Assembly (NCBI RefSeq): GCF_014304815.1
Contig: NZ_CP047958.1
Span: 1,302,001-1,366,000, forward strand
DNA length: 64,000 bases
From: Synechococcus sp. MIT S9220
GTDB taxonomy: Bacteria; Cyanobacteriota; Cyanobacteriia; PCC-6307; Cyanobiaceae
Reading direction: 5' to 3'
Part shown: positions 42,672 to 53,075 of the stretch, one piece after another
Position numbering within the stretch: the stretch's first letter is position 1
How the letters are laid out: every line of letters begins with the position of its first letter
Position numbers and translations under genes: made by a program
Notes under the pieces: generated by a model
Database searches by the model: none
Told to the model about the DNA's origin: nothing
What the model saw: only the letters and a program-made list of their open reading frames with translations

Positions 42672-45600
42672 CTAACGCATCAACGGGTCGCTGCAGCTGA
42701 CAGTGAAAGCACTGTTCTGCAGATGTTGCTGAGCCGCGGCCGCATCCTTGACGCAGAACTGGGGGCCAAGACGCACATAACGCACGTCGGGCCCTCGACG
42801 CACCGCTGCCACCACGGGAACGCGCACACCCAGCTCATCCTGGTCAGGACGATGGGCTTGGAGACATTCCCTCAGCTTGTGCTGAACCGCCACATCAGAG
42901 GCCTGATCGGGGTCGAGTTCCACCAAAAGCAAACGCAAATCATCAATCGCGCGGCAGTCATCCACGATCAACTGCACCCGTTCGTCGCGTCGATCCACAG
43001 CGGCCCAGACCAGAAGCCTGGCCTCGGCCATCAGATGATCGGAGAGTCGCGCATAACTTTTCGGGAACACCACAGCTTCACAGGAACCAGTTAGGTCCTC
43101 GAGCTGAAGAATCGCCATGCGGTCACCTTTGCGCGTCGTGACCTGACGCATCTCACTCACCATCGCGATGGCGCTGACCTTCGCCTTGTCTGCTTGTTCT
43201 TCCAAGCTGGCCAGTCCAATCGGTGCCAGCAGACGGGCGGGTGCGGTGAGCTGCTTGAGCGGATGATCGGAGAGATAGAACCCCACCAGGTCCTTTTCCA
43301 GCTTCAGTTTTTCGCTGGGGTGATAGTCCTTCACAGGAGCTGCCTTGGGAGCAAGGCTCAGGTCCGTGCTGGCGTCAGCTTCATCCTCAGCAGGAGCCGC
43401 CATCAGATCAAACAGATTGCCCTGACCGCTGGCACGATCCCTTGCACGGGATCCGGCCCAGTCGATCAGAAGATCAAGATCGGCAATCAGTTGGGCGCGG
43501 TTGGCCTCAGGCTCCAGCGCGTCGAGTGCTCCGCAGTGAATCAACGATTCAAGGCTGCGCCGGTTGACCACACTGGAGGGAACCCGGTCACAGAGATCAG
43601 CGAGTGACTGGAACACGCCATCGGTTTGTCTAGAGCGAATCAGGGCACGGATCGCACCGTCGCCAAGATTGCGCACCGCCGATAGCCCGAAGAGGATTCG
43701 GCTGTCCCTCGGGGTGAAATCGGTACCGGAGGCATTTACATCCGGCGGCATCACCTCGATGCCCATGGCGTTGCAGTTAGAGATGTAGCGCTGAACCTTG
43801 TCGCTGGCTCCGGCATTCACTGTGAGCAGCGCTGCCATGTACGCCACTGGATAGTGAGCCTTGAGATAAGCGGTTTGATATGTCACCGCTCCATAGGCCG
43901 TGGAATGGCTCTTGTTGAAGCAGTACTCAGCGAACAAGACCATCTGGTCGAACAACTCGTCGGCGACCTTGGTGTCAACGCCACGCTCCGTTGCTCCCTT
44001 CACAAAGATGCCGCGATGCTTTTGCATCTCCGAGACTTTTTTCTTGCCCATGGCGCGACGCAGCAGATCCGCCTCGCCAAGGGAGTAGCCGGCCAAATCC
44101 TGCGCGATGCGCATGATCTGCTCCTGGTACACCATGATTCCGTAGGTCTCGCTCAGAATCGGCTCCAGCGTGCTGTGGGCGAAGTCGATCGCTTCACGGC
44201 CGTGCTTGCGGTTGATGAACTTGGGAATCAGGCCAGCATCCAGTGGACCTGGCCGATAAAGCGCCAGGATCGAGGAGATGTCTTCCAGGGATGAGGGCTT
44301 CAGATCACGCACGATCTGGCGCATGCCTGTGGACTCGAGCTGGAAAATACCCTCGAGGTCACCGCGGGCCAGAAGATCGAAGGTCCCCTGATCTTCAGGG
44401 GGCAACTGATCGGGGTCGATCCGTTGGCCACTGGTCTGCTCGACAAGCTCGAGGGTCTTGTCGATCATCGTGAGGTTTTTGAGGCCAAGGAAGTCCATCT
44501 TCAGCAGACCCATCGACTCGACGTCTTCCATGAAGTACTGCGTGATCACCTGGCCGTCGTTATTGCGCTGAAGAGGGACCAGTTCGTCGAGGGGATCAGC
44601 GGCAATCACCACGCCCGCAGCATGAACGCCGAATGTTTTGTTGGTTCCTTCGATGCGCATGGCCATGTCGACCCACCGCTTCACGATGGGATCCTTCTCG
44701 TAGCGCTCCTTGAAGTCGGGATTCGGCGACTCATCGCCGATCATGGCTTTGAGTTTGGCGGGCTTGCCCCTGACAACAGGGATCAGCTTGGCCAGACGGT
44801 CCGCATCTCCGTAAGGAATATCGAGCACGCGGGCCACATCCTTCAACACGGCCTTCGAGGTCATGCGGTTGAACGTGATGATCTGAGCCACCTTTTCATC
44901 GCCGTAGCGGCGCGTGACGTAATCGATCACCTCGCCCCGGCGCTCAATGCAGAAGTCGGTGTCGATATCAGGCATCGACTTGCGTTCCGGATTGAGAAAA
45001 CGCTCGAACAACAGACCGTTGCTCACAGGATCAATGTTGGTGATCCCAAGGGCGTAGGCCACCAGTGAGCCTGCAGCCGAACCACGACCCGGACCCACAG
45101 GGATGCTCTGTTCACGAGCGAAACGGATGTAATCCCAGACAACCAGGAAATAGGTGGGAAAGCCCATCTGCTCCATGATCTTGAGTTCGTGCACCATCCG
45201 CTCGGCGTACACCTCCTCGATGGTGTCTGCAGCTGTCAGGCCAAGACGGTCACGCAAGCCCTGCTCTGTGACCTCACGCAGATAGGTGACCGGGGTATGG
45301 CCATCAGGAATCGGAAAACGGGGCATCTGATAGCGGCCCAGGATGTCGTAGTCCTCGACTTTTTCTGCGACGGCAACGGTGTTGGCAATCGCTTCCTGCA
45401 CCACCTCAGGCTCGAGATGATCTGCGAAGAGATGGCCCATCTCCTCCTCAGATTTGAGGTATTCAGTGCCGGTGTAGCGAAGACGTTTTTCGTCGCTGAT
45501 CAGTTTGCCCGTGAGCACGCACAACAGTGCGTCATGGGCCTCCACATCATTACGAGTGAGGTAGTGAGCGTCGTTGGTGGCAACAACCTTGATGCCCAGT

Positions 45601-46193
45601 TCACGGGCGATCTTGACGATCTCCACATTGACGATGCGATCTTCCGGCGAACCGTGGTCTTGAATCTCCAGGTAAAAGTCGTCACCGAAAACGCTCTGGT
45701 ACCAGCGGGCAACCTCGCGGGCCACATCAGGTCGTTCGCGCATGATGGCCTGCGGAATCTCACCGCCCAGGCAGGCTGTGGCAACGATCAGGCCTTCGGA
45801 ATACCGCGCAAGCAGATGCTTATCAACACAGGCACGTGAAAAAATTCCACGGCCGCGCATGCCACGCAGGTGACTGATGCTGGTGAGCTTGACGAGATTG
45901 CGATATCCGACGGCATTTTTGGCAAGCACCACCAGGTGGTATCGACGCTCCTTCTTGGGCTGTGGGTCATCAATTGAACCGTTGATGACATACATCTCGT
46001 TGCCGATGATCGGCTTCACACCACTGCTCTTGCAGAGCTTGAGCAGCTCCACAGCGCCGTACATCACCCCATGATCGGTGAGTGCCAATGCCGGCATTCC
46101 CAGCTCCTTGGCACGCTCCACCATCTGAGGCAGCTGCGAAGCACCATCCAGCAGGCTGTAGTCGCTGTGGTTGTGAAGGGGGACGAATGCCAT
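42672..46193 (-). CDS. dnaE: DNA polymerase III alpha subunit
   Basis: The replicative polymerase, 1173 residues. The N-terminal PHP domain begins [20 protein letters not shown]. The catalytic palm has [20 protein letters not shown] and [15 protein letters not shown] with the three metal-binding Asp. Fingers and the tandem HhH follow ([36 protein letters not shown]-like block), then the OB fold ([20 protein letters not shown]). The gene is intact: there is no split intein as in many freshwater cyanobacteria, in line with the marine picocyanobacterial lineage. Confidence 0.97.
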   Translation of the reverse strand: MAFVPLHNHSDYSLLDGASQLPQMVERAKELGMPALALTDHGVMYGAVELLKLCKSSGVKPIIGNEMYVINGSIDDPQPKKERRYHLVVLAKNAVGYRNLVKLTSISHLRGMRGRGIFSRACVDKHLLARYSEGLIVATACLGGEIPQAIMRERPDVAREVARWYQSVFGDDFYLEIQDHGSPEDRIVNVEIVKIARELGIKVVATNDAHYLTRNDVEAHDALLCVLTGKLISDEKRLRYTGTEYLKSEEEMGHLFADHLEPEVVQEAIANTVAVAEKVEDYDILGRYQMPRFPIPDGHTPVTYLREVTEQGLRDRLGLTAADTIEEVYAERMVHELKIMEQMGFPTYFLVVWDYIRFAREQSIPVGPGRGSAAGSLVAYALGITNIDPVSNGLLFERFLNPERKSMPDIDTDFCIERRGEVIDYVTRRYGDEKVAQIITFNRMTSKAVLKDVARVLDIPYGDADRLAKLIPVVRGKPAKLKAMIGDESPNPDFKERYEKDPIVKRWVDMAMRIEGTNKTFGVHAAGVVIAADPLDELVPLQRNNDGQVITQYFMEDVESMGLLKMDFLGLKNLTMIDKTLELVEQTSGQRIDPDQLPPEDQGTFDLLARGDLEGIFQLESTGMRQIVRDLKPSSLEDISSILALYRPGPLDAGLIPKFINRKHGREAIDFAHSTLEPILSETYGIMVYQEQIMRIAQDLAGYSLGEADLLRRAMGKKKVSEMQKHRGIFVKGATERGVDTKVADELFDQMVLFAEYCFNKSHSTAYGAVTYQTAYLKAHYPVAYMAALLTVNAGASDKVQRYISNCNAMGIEVMPPDVNASGTDFTPRDSRILFGLSAVRNLGDGAIRALIRSRQTDGVFQSLADLCDRVPSSVVNRRSLESLIHCGALDALEPEANRAQLIADLDLLIDWAGSRARDRASGQGNLFDLMAAPAEDEADASTDLSLAPKAAPVKDYHPSEKLKLEKDLVGFYLSDHPLKQLTAPARLLAPIGLASLEEQADKAKVSAIAMVSEMRQVTTRKGDRMAILQLEDLTGSCEAVVFPKSYARLSDHLMAEARLLVWAAVDRRDERVQLIVDDCRAIDDLRLLLVELDPDQASDVAVQHKLRECLQAHRPDQDELGVRVPVVAAVRRGPDVRYVRLGPQFCVKDAAAAQQHLQNSAFTVSCSDPLMR

Positions 46194-46282
46194 GCACCCA
46201 GCCTAGGGGCATGCGCAAGATGCAGTGCACAGGCACCCCAGGCAACACCAGATGCAGTGCCGACCAGGCGAAAAGCCTCGTT

Positions 46283-47746
46283 TCAGGCAGGTACCAGCCC
46301 CGCTTTCGGCCTGGACTTCATCACGTCCGCCGCCTGCTCGTACTGATGAGCCACCTGCAGCAGACGGGGCTCTTCCAGCACATTGCCGATGAGCTGAACC
46401 CCGATCGGCAGACCGCCGGCATCAAAGCCGCAGGGCACGCTGATGGCCGGCAGGCCGGCGAGATTGGCCGGAATGGTGAGCAGATCCGCCAAGTACATGG
46501 ACAGGGGATCATCCGCATGGGCACCGTTTTTGAAGGCGGTGCTGGGAGCCGTGGGCGTCAACAGCACATCAACCGACTGAAAGGCCGCGTCAAAGTCGCG
46601 CCGGATCAGCGTTCTCACCTGCTGCGCTTTCTTGTAGTAGGCATCGACGTAACCGGCTGATAGGGCATAGGTACCGATCAGAATTCGGCGTTGCACCTCA
46701 CTGCCGAAACCCTCCGCACGACTTCTGGCAGTCATGGCGGCCAGAGATGTTGCATCCTCGGCCCGATAGCCATATTTGACGCCGTCGTAGCGGGCGAGAT
46801 TGGCCGATGCCTCCGACGGCGCGATCACGTAATACGTGGCGATGCCATCGTTGAAGCGGGGGCAACTCACGTCCACCAGTTCGGCGCCAAGAGCTTTGAG
46901 CTGATCTGCTGCCGCCAGCACCGACGCCTTCACCTGCGAGTCCAACCCCTCCTGGTCAAAGCACTCGGTGACCAGACCGACCCGCAAACCCTTGATCGGA
47001 GCGGCAAGGGCAGCGGTGTAGTCAGGAACAGCAACATTCAGACAGGTCGAATCGCGAGGATCAACTCCTGCCATGACCTGCAGCAGTTCTGCAGCATCCG
47101 CCACCGATGAGGTGAACGGTCCTACCTGATCCAGGGAGCTAGCAAAAGCCACCAGGCCATAGCGACTCACCCGCCCGTAGGTGGGCTTGAGACCAACCAC
47201 CCCGCAGAAGGATGCGGGCTGACGAATCGAACCACCAGTGTCGGAGCCGATGGAGGCCAGACACTCGCCAGCGGCAACAGCAGCGGCACTGCCGCCGGAG
47301 CTCCCACCGGGCACATGCTCAGGATTCCAGGGATTGGCGGTGGCACCAAACGCGGACGTTTCGGTTGAACCACCCATGGCGAATTCATCCAGGTTGGTCT
47401 TACCGAGAAGAACCGCTCCGGAGGCCCACAGCCGGTCGGTCACCGTGGATTCATAGGGAGGCACAAACTGCTCGAGCATGCGACTGGAGCAGGTGGTGCG
47501 AACGCCCCTGGTGCAGAGATTGTCCTTGATACCGAGAGGGATCCCAGCCAGGGGCGGCAGATCATCGCCGGCACGACGAGCCTCATCAATGCGATCGGCA
47601 TCAGCACGGGCACGCTCTGCCGTGACTTCAAGAAAAGCATGCACGTCTGGGTCGACCGCATCAATCCTGGCCAGGTGATGGTCGGTGAGTTCCCTCGCGG
47701 ACACCTCCCCGTTTGCCAGTTGCTGACGCCATTCGGCGATCGCCAT
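46283..47746 (-). CDS. gatA: Glutamyl-tRNA(Gln) amidotransferase subunit A
   Basis: GatA hydrolyses glutamine and passes ammonia to GatB, which amidates misacylated Glu-tRNA(Gln). [20 protein letters not shown] carries the catalytic Lys of the amidase Lys-Ser-Ser triad. [20 protein letters not shown] and [20 protein letters not shown] carry the two Ser. At 487 residues it has family length. It lies upstream of dnaE on the same strand (90-base gap). Confidence 0.96.
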   Translation of the reverse strand: MAIAEWRQQLANGEVSARELTDHHLARIDAVDPDVHAFLEVTAERARADADRIDEARRAGDDLPPLAGIPLGIKDNLCTRGVRTTCSSRMLEQFVPPYESTVTDRLWASGAVLLGKTNLDEFAMGGSTETSAFGATANPWNPEHVPGGSSGGSAAAVAAGECLASIGSDTGGSIRQPASFCGVVGLKPTYGRVSRYGLVAFASSLDQVGPFTSSVADAAELLQVMAGVDPRDSTCLNVAVPDYTAALAAPIKGLRVGLVTECFDQEGLDSQVKASVLAAADQLKALGAELVDVSCPRFNDGIATYYVIAPSEASANLARYDGVKYGYRAEDATSLAAMTARSRAEGFGSEVQRRILIGTYALSAGYVDAYYKKAQQVRTLIRRDFDAAFQSVDVLLTPTAPSTAFKNGAHADDPLSMYLADLLTIPANLAGLPAISVPCGFDAGGLPIGVQLIGNVLEEPRLLQVAHQYEQAADVMKSRPKAGLVPA

Positions 47747-47805
47747 GGTCAGGATTTGCGTGCAGCTGAGACGCTATCAGTCAGATGCGTTCGCATCGGG
47801 CTAAC

Positions 47806-48051
47806 TCAGCCCTGGGATTCGATCGTGAACGGTTCGGAACGACGACAGCGCACCAATGAATGATCGAGTGAAGCGGGCGATTCCGAGGACACATCACTCA
47901 GAAAAGCCGGGAGCTCCTGCTCCAGGGTGGAGCGGCGCACGAAAGGACCGAACCAGTAGGTGACGTCTGGGCCATGGGTCTGAACCCTGGCCCACCAAGC
48001 CATGCCTAGACCGTTGGCAAGTGAGCGCATCGGTCGGTTCAGAGGGCCCAT
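47806..48051 (-). CDS. DUF1816 small protein, about 81 aa
   Basis: MAWWARVQTHGPDVTYWFGP, then FVRRSTLEQELPAFLSDVSS, matches the DUF1816 pattern (a WWV-x-I-T segment followed by YxFGPF), a cyanobacterial family often linked with phycobilisome-related genes. The start may be seven codons further in (MRSLANGLG). It ends at 47806, 60 bases from the gatA start. Confidence 0.8.
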   Translation of the reverse strand: MGPLNRPMRSLANGLGMAWWARVQTHGPDVTYWFGPFVRRSTLEQELPAFLSDVSSESPASLDHSLVRCRRSEPFTIESQG

Positions 48052-48151
48052 GGCGGAGCGATAAAGACAAGGTCATTGTGCACTGATTCAACGCTGGCGG
48101 AAGGATTCCAACCATCGCTGTTCGGAGTCCCTGAAGTTCACCGCAGCGCGG

Positions 48152-49789
48152 TCAGAGATCGATGCTGCCTTCAAAGGGTGCCTCGACTGTCTGCGGAAGA
48201 CGTTCGAGTTGCAAATCAATGCCTGGGTTCTCGGGCGGCACGGGGGAAGCGTCAGGTTCGCTGGAGGGCTGCATCCCAGCGATATCGGATGCTTCCGCCG
48301 GTGATGAAGTCCCGTTCTGTGAGGCTTCAATCTGCTCTGATGGCTCTGATGGCAGTGCGGGGAGCTGGGGACGCACGATGCGGGGAGATGGGTTCTGACC
48401 CTTCAGACCCTTCATCCAGCCTCGACGCGCCACCTCATAGAGACAGAGAGCGGTCGCAACCGAGGCATTCAGGCTTGGCGTGACACCCCGCAGTGGGATG
48501 CGAATCAACTGATCGCAATGGCGACGGGTGAGCATGGACAGTCCTTGGCCCTCAGAACCCGTGACCACCACCAGAGGACCTTCCAGATCAACTTCTTCAA
48601 GGGTCTGATCACCTTCCTCGGCAAGGCCGACCACGCGATAGCCAGCATCTTTGAGGGTTTCCAAGGAGCGGTTGAGATTGACCACCCGCGCCACAGGCAG
48701 ATGTTCCAGTGCACCAGCCGCCACCTTGGCGACGGATCCCGTTAGACCTGCGCTGCGGCGCTGAGGCAGAACCACGCCGTGGGCTCCTAAGGCTTCAGCG
48801 GAACGAACGATCGCACCGAGATTGTGGGGATCGGTGAGGCCATCGAGGGCCAACAGCAGCGGAGGTTCATTGAGCTCGCCGCAGCCATCGATCAAATCAG
48901 GAAGATTCAGCGTGTCTGCTGCAGCGGTCTGCAGAGCGATGCCCTGGTGGACGGCACCACCGGTCATCTGAGCCAGACGAGCCCAGGTGACTTCCTCCAC
49001 AAGAACTCCGGAGGCCTTGGCATCCCGGAGAAGCTGCATGAATTTGGGAGCACTCCTCATCTCACTGGTGCACCAGATGCGATGGATCGGACGACCGGCT
49101 TCCAGTGCAGCCTGAGTGGCATGCCGGCCCCAGAGCAGATCATCAGCCACAGGATCAGCAGCATGGGGAGTGGCTTCTCCACGGGGCTGATCATCAACCT
49201 GACGATCTCGACGCTCGCCACGGCCGGGGCGAATGCTGCGGGCCTCGCCATCACTGAAGCGACGAGCTCCAGGACGGCGGTCTGGGAACCGCCTGTCATC
49301 AGAACGACGCCCCTTAAAGCGTTGATCACCATCCCGGCGCTCTTCAGGGCGGCGTCCTTCGAAACGCCGGTCACCTTCACGCCGGTCACCATCGCGGCGG
49401 TCTTCAAAGCGCCTTGAATTGAAACGCCGATCATCCGAACGACGGTCTTCAAAGCGTCGGTCCCCATCACGGCGATCACCCTGACGGCGGTCTTCAAAGC
49501 GTCGGTCCCCTTCACGACGGTCGCCTCGGCCAGGAGGTCTTGATGCGTCTCTGGGACCGCCGCGAAATGCACCATTGCGGGACGGTCCGCGTCCTCGAAA
49601 CTCACCATCGCGGGATCCACGCCAGGGCGTATCACCCCTGCTGTCGTCTCCATCCCGCCGGCGGGATCCTGTCGGGCTGCCATCCACTCTTGGGCGACGA
49701 CCACGGGGCCCGCCACGAGGCGGTCGACCGCCTGCGGAATCACCACCACGGGAGGGGCGAGCGGGGCGGCGATCAAAACGGGAGCTCAT
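48152..49789 (-). CDS. rlmB: RlmB-type 23S rRNA 2'-O-ribose methyltransferase with Arg/Asp-repeat N-terminus
   Basis: A SpoU/TrmH-family enzyme that methylates a ribose in 23S rRNA (G2251 in E. coli). The SPOUT domain lies at residues about 218-465: LLWGRHATQAALEAGRPIHR is the substrate-binding N-domain, DPHNLGAIVRSAEALGAHGV motif 1, VVVTGSEGQGLSMLTRRHCD motif 2, and IRIPLRGVTPSLNASVATAL motif 3 of the knot. The first 200 residues are a disordered, very basic tail with many copies of DRRFEDRR/GDRRDGDRR-like units, probably an RNA-binding extension. The C-terminal 80 residues are an unrelated acidic, Pro/Ser-rich tail. Confidence 0.93.
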   Translation of the reverse strand: MSSRFDRRPARPSRGGDSAGGRPPRGGPRGRRPRVDGSPTGSRRRDGDDSRGDTPWRGSRDGEFRGRGPSRNGAFRGGPRDASRPPGRGDRREGDRRFEDRRQGDRRDGDRRFEDRRSDDRRFNSRRFEDRRDGDRREGDRRFEGRRPEERRDGDQRFKGRRSDDRRFPDRRPGARRFSDGEARSIRPGRGERRDRQVDDQPRGEATPHAADPVADDLLWGRHATQAALEAGRPIHRIWCTSEMRSAPKFMQLLRDAKASGVLVEEVTWARLAQMTGGAVHQGIALQTAAADTLNLPDLIDGCGELNEPPLLLALDGLTDPHNLGAIVRSAEALGAHGVVLPQRRSAGLTGSVAKVAAGALEHLPVARVVNLNRSLETLKDAGYRVVGLAEEGDQTLEEVDLEGPLVVVTGSEGQGLSMLTRRHCDQLIRIPLRGVTPSLNASVATALCLYEVARRGWMKGLKGQNPSPRIVRPQLPALPSEPSEQIEASQNGTSSPAEASDIAGMQPSSEPDASPVPPENPGIDLQLERLPQTVEAPFEGSIDL

Positions 49790-49800
49790 GGGATCGATGG

Positions 49801-50211
49801 TTATGACAGGGCGGATTCGGTCTCCTCGAGTCGATCCAGAAGCTGGGCAAGCCGCGTCGGATTCTGCAGAAAGAGCCAGCCAACCATTGTCTCAAACCCC
49901 GTGGCCTTTCCATAGGCTGCAGGGTCTGAACCTCGTGGTCCGCGGCCGGCACGATTGCGGCCACGACGCACAAGATCCTTCTCCTCATCAGTGAGCCAGG
50001 GCTCGAGCCGTTTCAAGGCAGCCGCCTGAGCATCGGCCCGAACCTCGGCCACCACCGCTTGGTGCAGATCCTTGGAACGACCTGCCTGCCGGCAGTGCCG
50101 CAAACGTTGATGGAGCTCCCAGACAGCATCTCCGAGCCAGGCGAGCTGCAAGGGCCCGAGATCAGTGGAGCCTGGCGGCAGAGCGTGTTGAAGCCGAATC
50201 CAGTCGCTCAA
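49801..50211 (-). CDS. mrnC: Mini-ribonuclease 3
   Basis: Mini-III cuts the ends of 23S rRNA precursor and lacks the double-stranded-RNA-binding domain of RNase III. LGPLQLAWLGDAVWELHQRL carries the catalytic-core helix with the conserved Asp, KDLHQAVVAEVRADAQAAAL the second block, and YGKATGFETMVGWLFLQNPT the last, with the acidic ligand. The 136-residue length is normal. It lies 12 bases before rlmB and overlaps the STAS gene by ATGA, so rRNA maturation genes share a transcript. Confidence 0.93.
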   Translation of the reverse strand: MSDWIRLQHALPPGSTDLGPLQLAWLGDAVWELHQRLRHCRQAGRSKDLHQAVVAEVRADAQAAALKRLEPWLTDEEKDLVRRGRNRAGRGPRGSDPAAYGKATGFETMVGWLFLQNPTRLAQLLDRLEETESALS

Positions 50212-50507
50212 GCAGCCAGCTGGGTGTAAGCCGTCTCAAGATCATTCACCAGATGGAGGAACGATTCCAGTCGGACCAGTTTCACGGTTTGGGTCACACG
50301 GGCATTGCCAACCACCACGAAGCTGCGCTTGGCGTCTTTGCATTGTTTGGCGAGCTGCACCAGGGCGCCGAGACCGGAGGAATCGAGAAAGTCGATTTTG
50401 CTCAGATCAAAGACAGCCGGAAAGGCATTGGCCTTCAAAACATCCATCACGTAAGTGATGAACTGCTTTTCGGAGTAGGCATCCAACTGGCCGGTGAAAT
50501 GAAACAC
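50208..50507 (-). CDS. STAS-domain (anti-sigma-factor antagonist) protein
   Basis: A single STAS domain: HFTGQLDAYSEKQFITYVMD is the first strand and helix, and VFDLSKIDFLDSSGLGALVQ carries the Ser that is phosphorylated in the family. The end is helical (LETAYTQLAA). Such proteins bind GHKL kinases like the one at 9945-10415. GTG at 50507 is the first start available. The frame stays open upstream, with protein-like residues (SLRGGFEQKDGCLV) but no usual start codon, so the true start is uncertain. Confidence 0.85.
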   Translation of the reverse strand: MFHFTGQLDAYSEKQFITYVMDVLKANAFPAVFDLSKIDFLDSSGLGALVQLAKQCKDAKRSFVVVGNARVTQTVKLVRLESFLHLVNDLETAYTQLAA

Positions 50508-50643
50508 CAGGCAGCCATCCTTCTGCTCAAAGCCTCCACGGAGCGAAACCGTCAGTCGCTGCAGTTCAGTGATGGGACCAGACCCCCCATGTTGCGTCGT
50601 CGTCGTGCGAAGTGTAGTGATGCTCCAACAGACAGACCACGCA

Positions 50644-51786
50644 TCAACGTCGATCTGACATCAGCGAAACGAAACGGGCGAAATGATGGTCGGCATCGTG
50701 GGGTCCAGGACTTGCCTCAGGGTGATATTGCACGCCAAATAGCGGCTGCTGCCGATGGGCCATCGCTGCAACGGTGCGGTCGTTGAGATTGAGATGGGTC
50801 ACCTCGATGCTGTCAGCAGGAAGGCTGGCCGCATCCAGGGCAAAACCATGGTTCTGACTGGTGATCTCAACCTGACCCGTGGTGCCGCAAGGATGGTTGA
50901 GACCACGATGCCCATAGCCAAGCTTGAAAGTGGTGCCCCCCATGGCCAGTCCGAGAATCTGGTGGCCGAGGCAGATGCCGAACAATGGGAGATCCCGCTG
51001 CTGAATCAGACCACGAGCCAGAGCGATCCCATCACTGACGGCCGCCGGATCACCCGGTCCGTTGGACAGAAACACACCCTCAGGCTTGCAATCCAGCACG
51101 CTCTGTAGGTCCGTCGATGCCGGCATGACGGTCACATCACAACCATGACTGACCAATCGATCGAGGATGGCGCGCTTTATGCCGAAATCGATCGCGACAA
51201 CGCGATACGGACTCTGCGGTCGGCCGCTCTGCAAGCGTCGATCGAAATCAACAGCACAGGAAGTGCTCCAGGCGTAGGAGGTGCTTGTCGAAACCCTGTC
51301 GGCGAGATTCAAGCCTTCCATCGACGGTGCTGAACGCACCAGCTCAAGCAGCTCAGCCGGCGAGCGTCCATCGGAGCTGATCACACCATTCATGGCGCCT
51401 GTTTCACGCAGATGGCGAACCAGAGCGCGGGTATCGATGCCTTGAATGCCGACAACTCCATGGGCCGCCAACCAGTCCTGGAGGCTCTGACGGGAGCGCC
51501 AATTGCTTGCCACCGGGGACAACTGCCGGGCGATCAGACCTTGAGCATGCGGCTGATCCGCCTCCTGATCATCAGGATTGACCCCTGTGTTTCCCAGTTC
51601 CGGGTAGGTGAACGTGACCAGCTGTCCTGAATAGCTGGGGTCGGTCATCACCTCCTGGTACCCGGTCATGCCGGTGTTGAAAACAACCTCACCGACCACG
51701 CTGCCGCCAGCGCCACAGGGCAGACCGGAGAAGACAGTGCCATCGGCCAGCACTAGCCATGCCGACTCACTGGATGAAGCAGTCAT
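50644..51786 (-). CDS. carA: Carbamoyl-phosphate synthase small subunit
   Basis: CarA supplies ammonia from glutamine to CarB for arginine and pyrimidine synthesis. The N-terminal domain begins [20 protein letters not shown]. The class I glutamine amidotransferase domain carries [20 protein letters not shown] (nucleophile Cys) and [20 protein letters not shown] (His and Glu). The length of 380 is normal. It lies just beyond the end of trpD on the same strand. Confidence 0.96.
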   Translation of the reverse strand: MTASSSESAWLVLADGTVFSGLPCGAGGSVVGEVVFNTGMTGYQEVMTDPSYSGQLVTFTYPELGNTGVNPDDQEADQPHAQGLIARQLSPVASNWRSRQSLQDWLAAHGVVGIQGIDTRALVRHLRETGAMNGVISSDGRSPAELLELVRSAPSMEGLNLADRVSTSTSYAWSTSCAVDFDRRLQSGRPQSPYRVVAIDFGIKRAILDRLVSHGCDVTVMPASTDLQSVLDCKPEGVFLSNGPGDPAAVSDGIALARGLIQQRDLPLFGICLGHQILGLAMGGTTFKLGYGHRGLNHPCGTTGQVEITSQNHGFALDAASLPADSIEVTHLNLNDRTVAAMAHRQQPLFGVQYHPEASPGPHDADHHFARFVSLMSDRR

Positions 51787-51820
51787 CAGCAGACGAATCC
51801 CCTCAACAACGCTGGAGCCC

Positions 51821-52867
51821 TCATCCTCCCTCGGCGGGGGTCAGGCCCTGGCGCAATTGCTCAAGACGCTTCCAGGCAAGGCCATCGCCAAGAGCCGAAA
51901 GAGCTCGCTGCGCACCAGATTTCAGATCCATCTCCACACCCGCCACCCAAAGCACCAGCGCACAGTTGAAAGCAACGACGTCGGCCTGGGCTTGAGTGCC
52001 ACGCCCCTGGAGTAGATCACTGAGGATCGCCTGATTGCAGGCAAGATCACCACCACGCAGCGCTTCGAGTGGTGCCTCCTGAAGTCCGAGATCACCAGGT
52101 GAAATGGACTCTGAACGCAACGCGCCATTTTCCAGAATGCGCAGGGCGTTGGGTCCGGCCAGCGACGCTTCATCCAGACCACCAGCACCGTGAACAACAA
52201 CGGCTCGCTCCTGGCGAAGACTCTGCAGTGCCTCGGCCATCGGATTCAGCAGGTCTTCAGTGGCGACGCCAAGCACCTGACCATTGGGTCGCAGAGGGTT
52301 CACAAGGGGGCCCAGCAGATTGAACACCGTGCGCACGCCCAGACTGCGGCGAAGTGGAGCCAGGTTCACCAGTGCTGGATGCCATGCCGGCGCAAAGAGA
52401 AAGGTCACTCCGGCCTGAGAGAGAGCATCCACCACCTGAGCCGCAGGTGCCTGCAAATGCAAGCCGAGCCCTTCGAGCACATCCGCTGAGCCCACCTTGC
52501 CGCTGGCACTGCGATTGCCGTGCTTCGCCACGTTGGCACCGCAGGCTGCAGCTGTAAAAGCCACGGCTGTGGAGATATTGAAGGTGTCCGCACCGTCACC
52601 CCCTGTTCCACAGGTATCCACCATCAACAAGTCCGGCCGTGCCCCCGGCAGAGGACAGGCTTCACGCAACACCGCTGCCATGGCACCGAGTTCTCCGCCG
52701 TTGACACCACGTGCCCGAATGGCGGCTAAAAACGCCCCTGTTTGCACTGGCGTGAGCTCCTCCGAGAGCCACGCCCTCATTAATGCCGCTGCCTGATCAG
52801 GAACGAGCACTCCGCCGTTGAGCAGAAGTTCCAGTGTCTGAGGCCAGGAAACAGTTGCGGAGACCAT
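51821..52867 (-). CDS. trpD: Anthranilate phosphoribosyltransferase
   Basis: TrpD joins anthranilate to phosphoribosyl pyrophosphate in tryptophan synthesis. [20 protein letters not shown] is the PRPP loop, [20 protein letters not shown] the catalytic Lys/Asn block, and [20 protein letters not shown] and [13 protein letters not shown] complete the active site. I take [20 protein letters not shown] (ATG at 52867) as the start; the frame runs upstream into the leader with its terminator, which is unlikely to be coding. The 348-residue length is right. Confidence 0.95.
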   Translation of the reverse strand: MVSATVSWPQTLELLLNGGVLVPDQAAALMRAWLSEELTPVQTGAFLAAIRARGVNGGELGAMAAVLREACPLPGARPDLLMVDTCGTGGDGADTFNISTAVAFTAAACGANVAKHGNRSASGKVGSADVLEGLGLHLQAPAAQVVDALSQAGVTFLFAPAWHPALVNLAPLRRSLGVRTVFNLLGPLVNPLRPNGQVLGVATEDLLNPMAEALQSLRQERAVVVHGAGGLDEASLAGPNALRILENGALRSESISPGDLGLQEAPLEALRGGDLACNQAILSDLLQGRGTQAQADVVAFNCALVLWVAGVEMDLKSGAQRALSALGDGLAWKRLEQLRQGLTPAEGG

Positions 52868-52905
52868 GGGGAAAAGAGGCCTGGAGCCTTGGAGATCGAC
52901 GGACA

Positions 52906-52937
52906 GAAAAAAGCCCGGGTGCAGATGCACTCCGGGC
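52906..52937 (-). terminator. Intrinsic terminator in the trpD leader
   Basis: On the minus strand gcccgg and gtgc pair with gcac and ccgggc around an agat-type loop with one bulge, and six T follow. It lies between the trpD start (52867) and any upstream promoter, and no minus-strand gene precedes it. It is either an attenuator that controls trpD or the end of a short RNA. Confidence 0.75.
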
Positions 52938-53075
52938 CGGGTGATGGGGACATCAACACTATCCCTTAAAAAGGATGCGATGGCCAGCTCAAGGCCAATC
53001 GCAACCCTTCCTGCCGCTTATCGCTCTCCTGAGCACCAGCTCAATGCCTAGGTTGTTCGTTGTTCAGGGTTCGCG

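Noticed and set aside
42672-46193. Possible split intein in dnaE
   Set aside because: The frame is continuous over 1173 codons through all polymerase motifs, so there is no intein.
52900-52970. Yfr1-type small RNA upstream of trpD
   Set aside because: The conserved Yfr1 single-stranded motif (actcctcacac) is absent.
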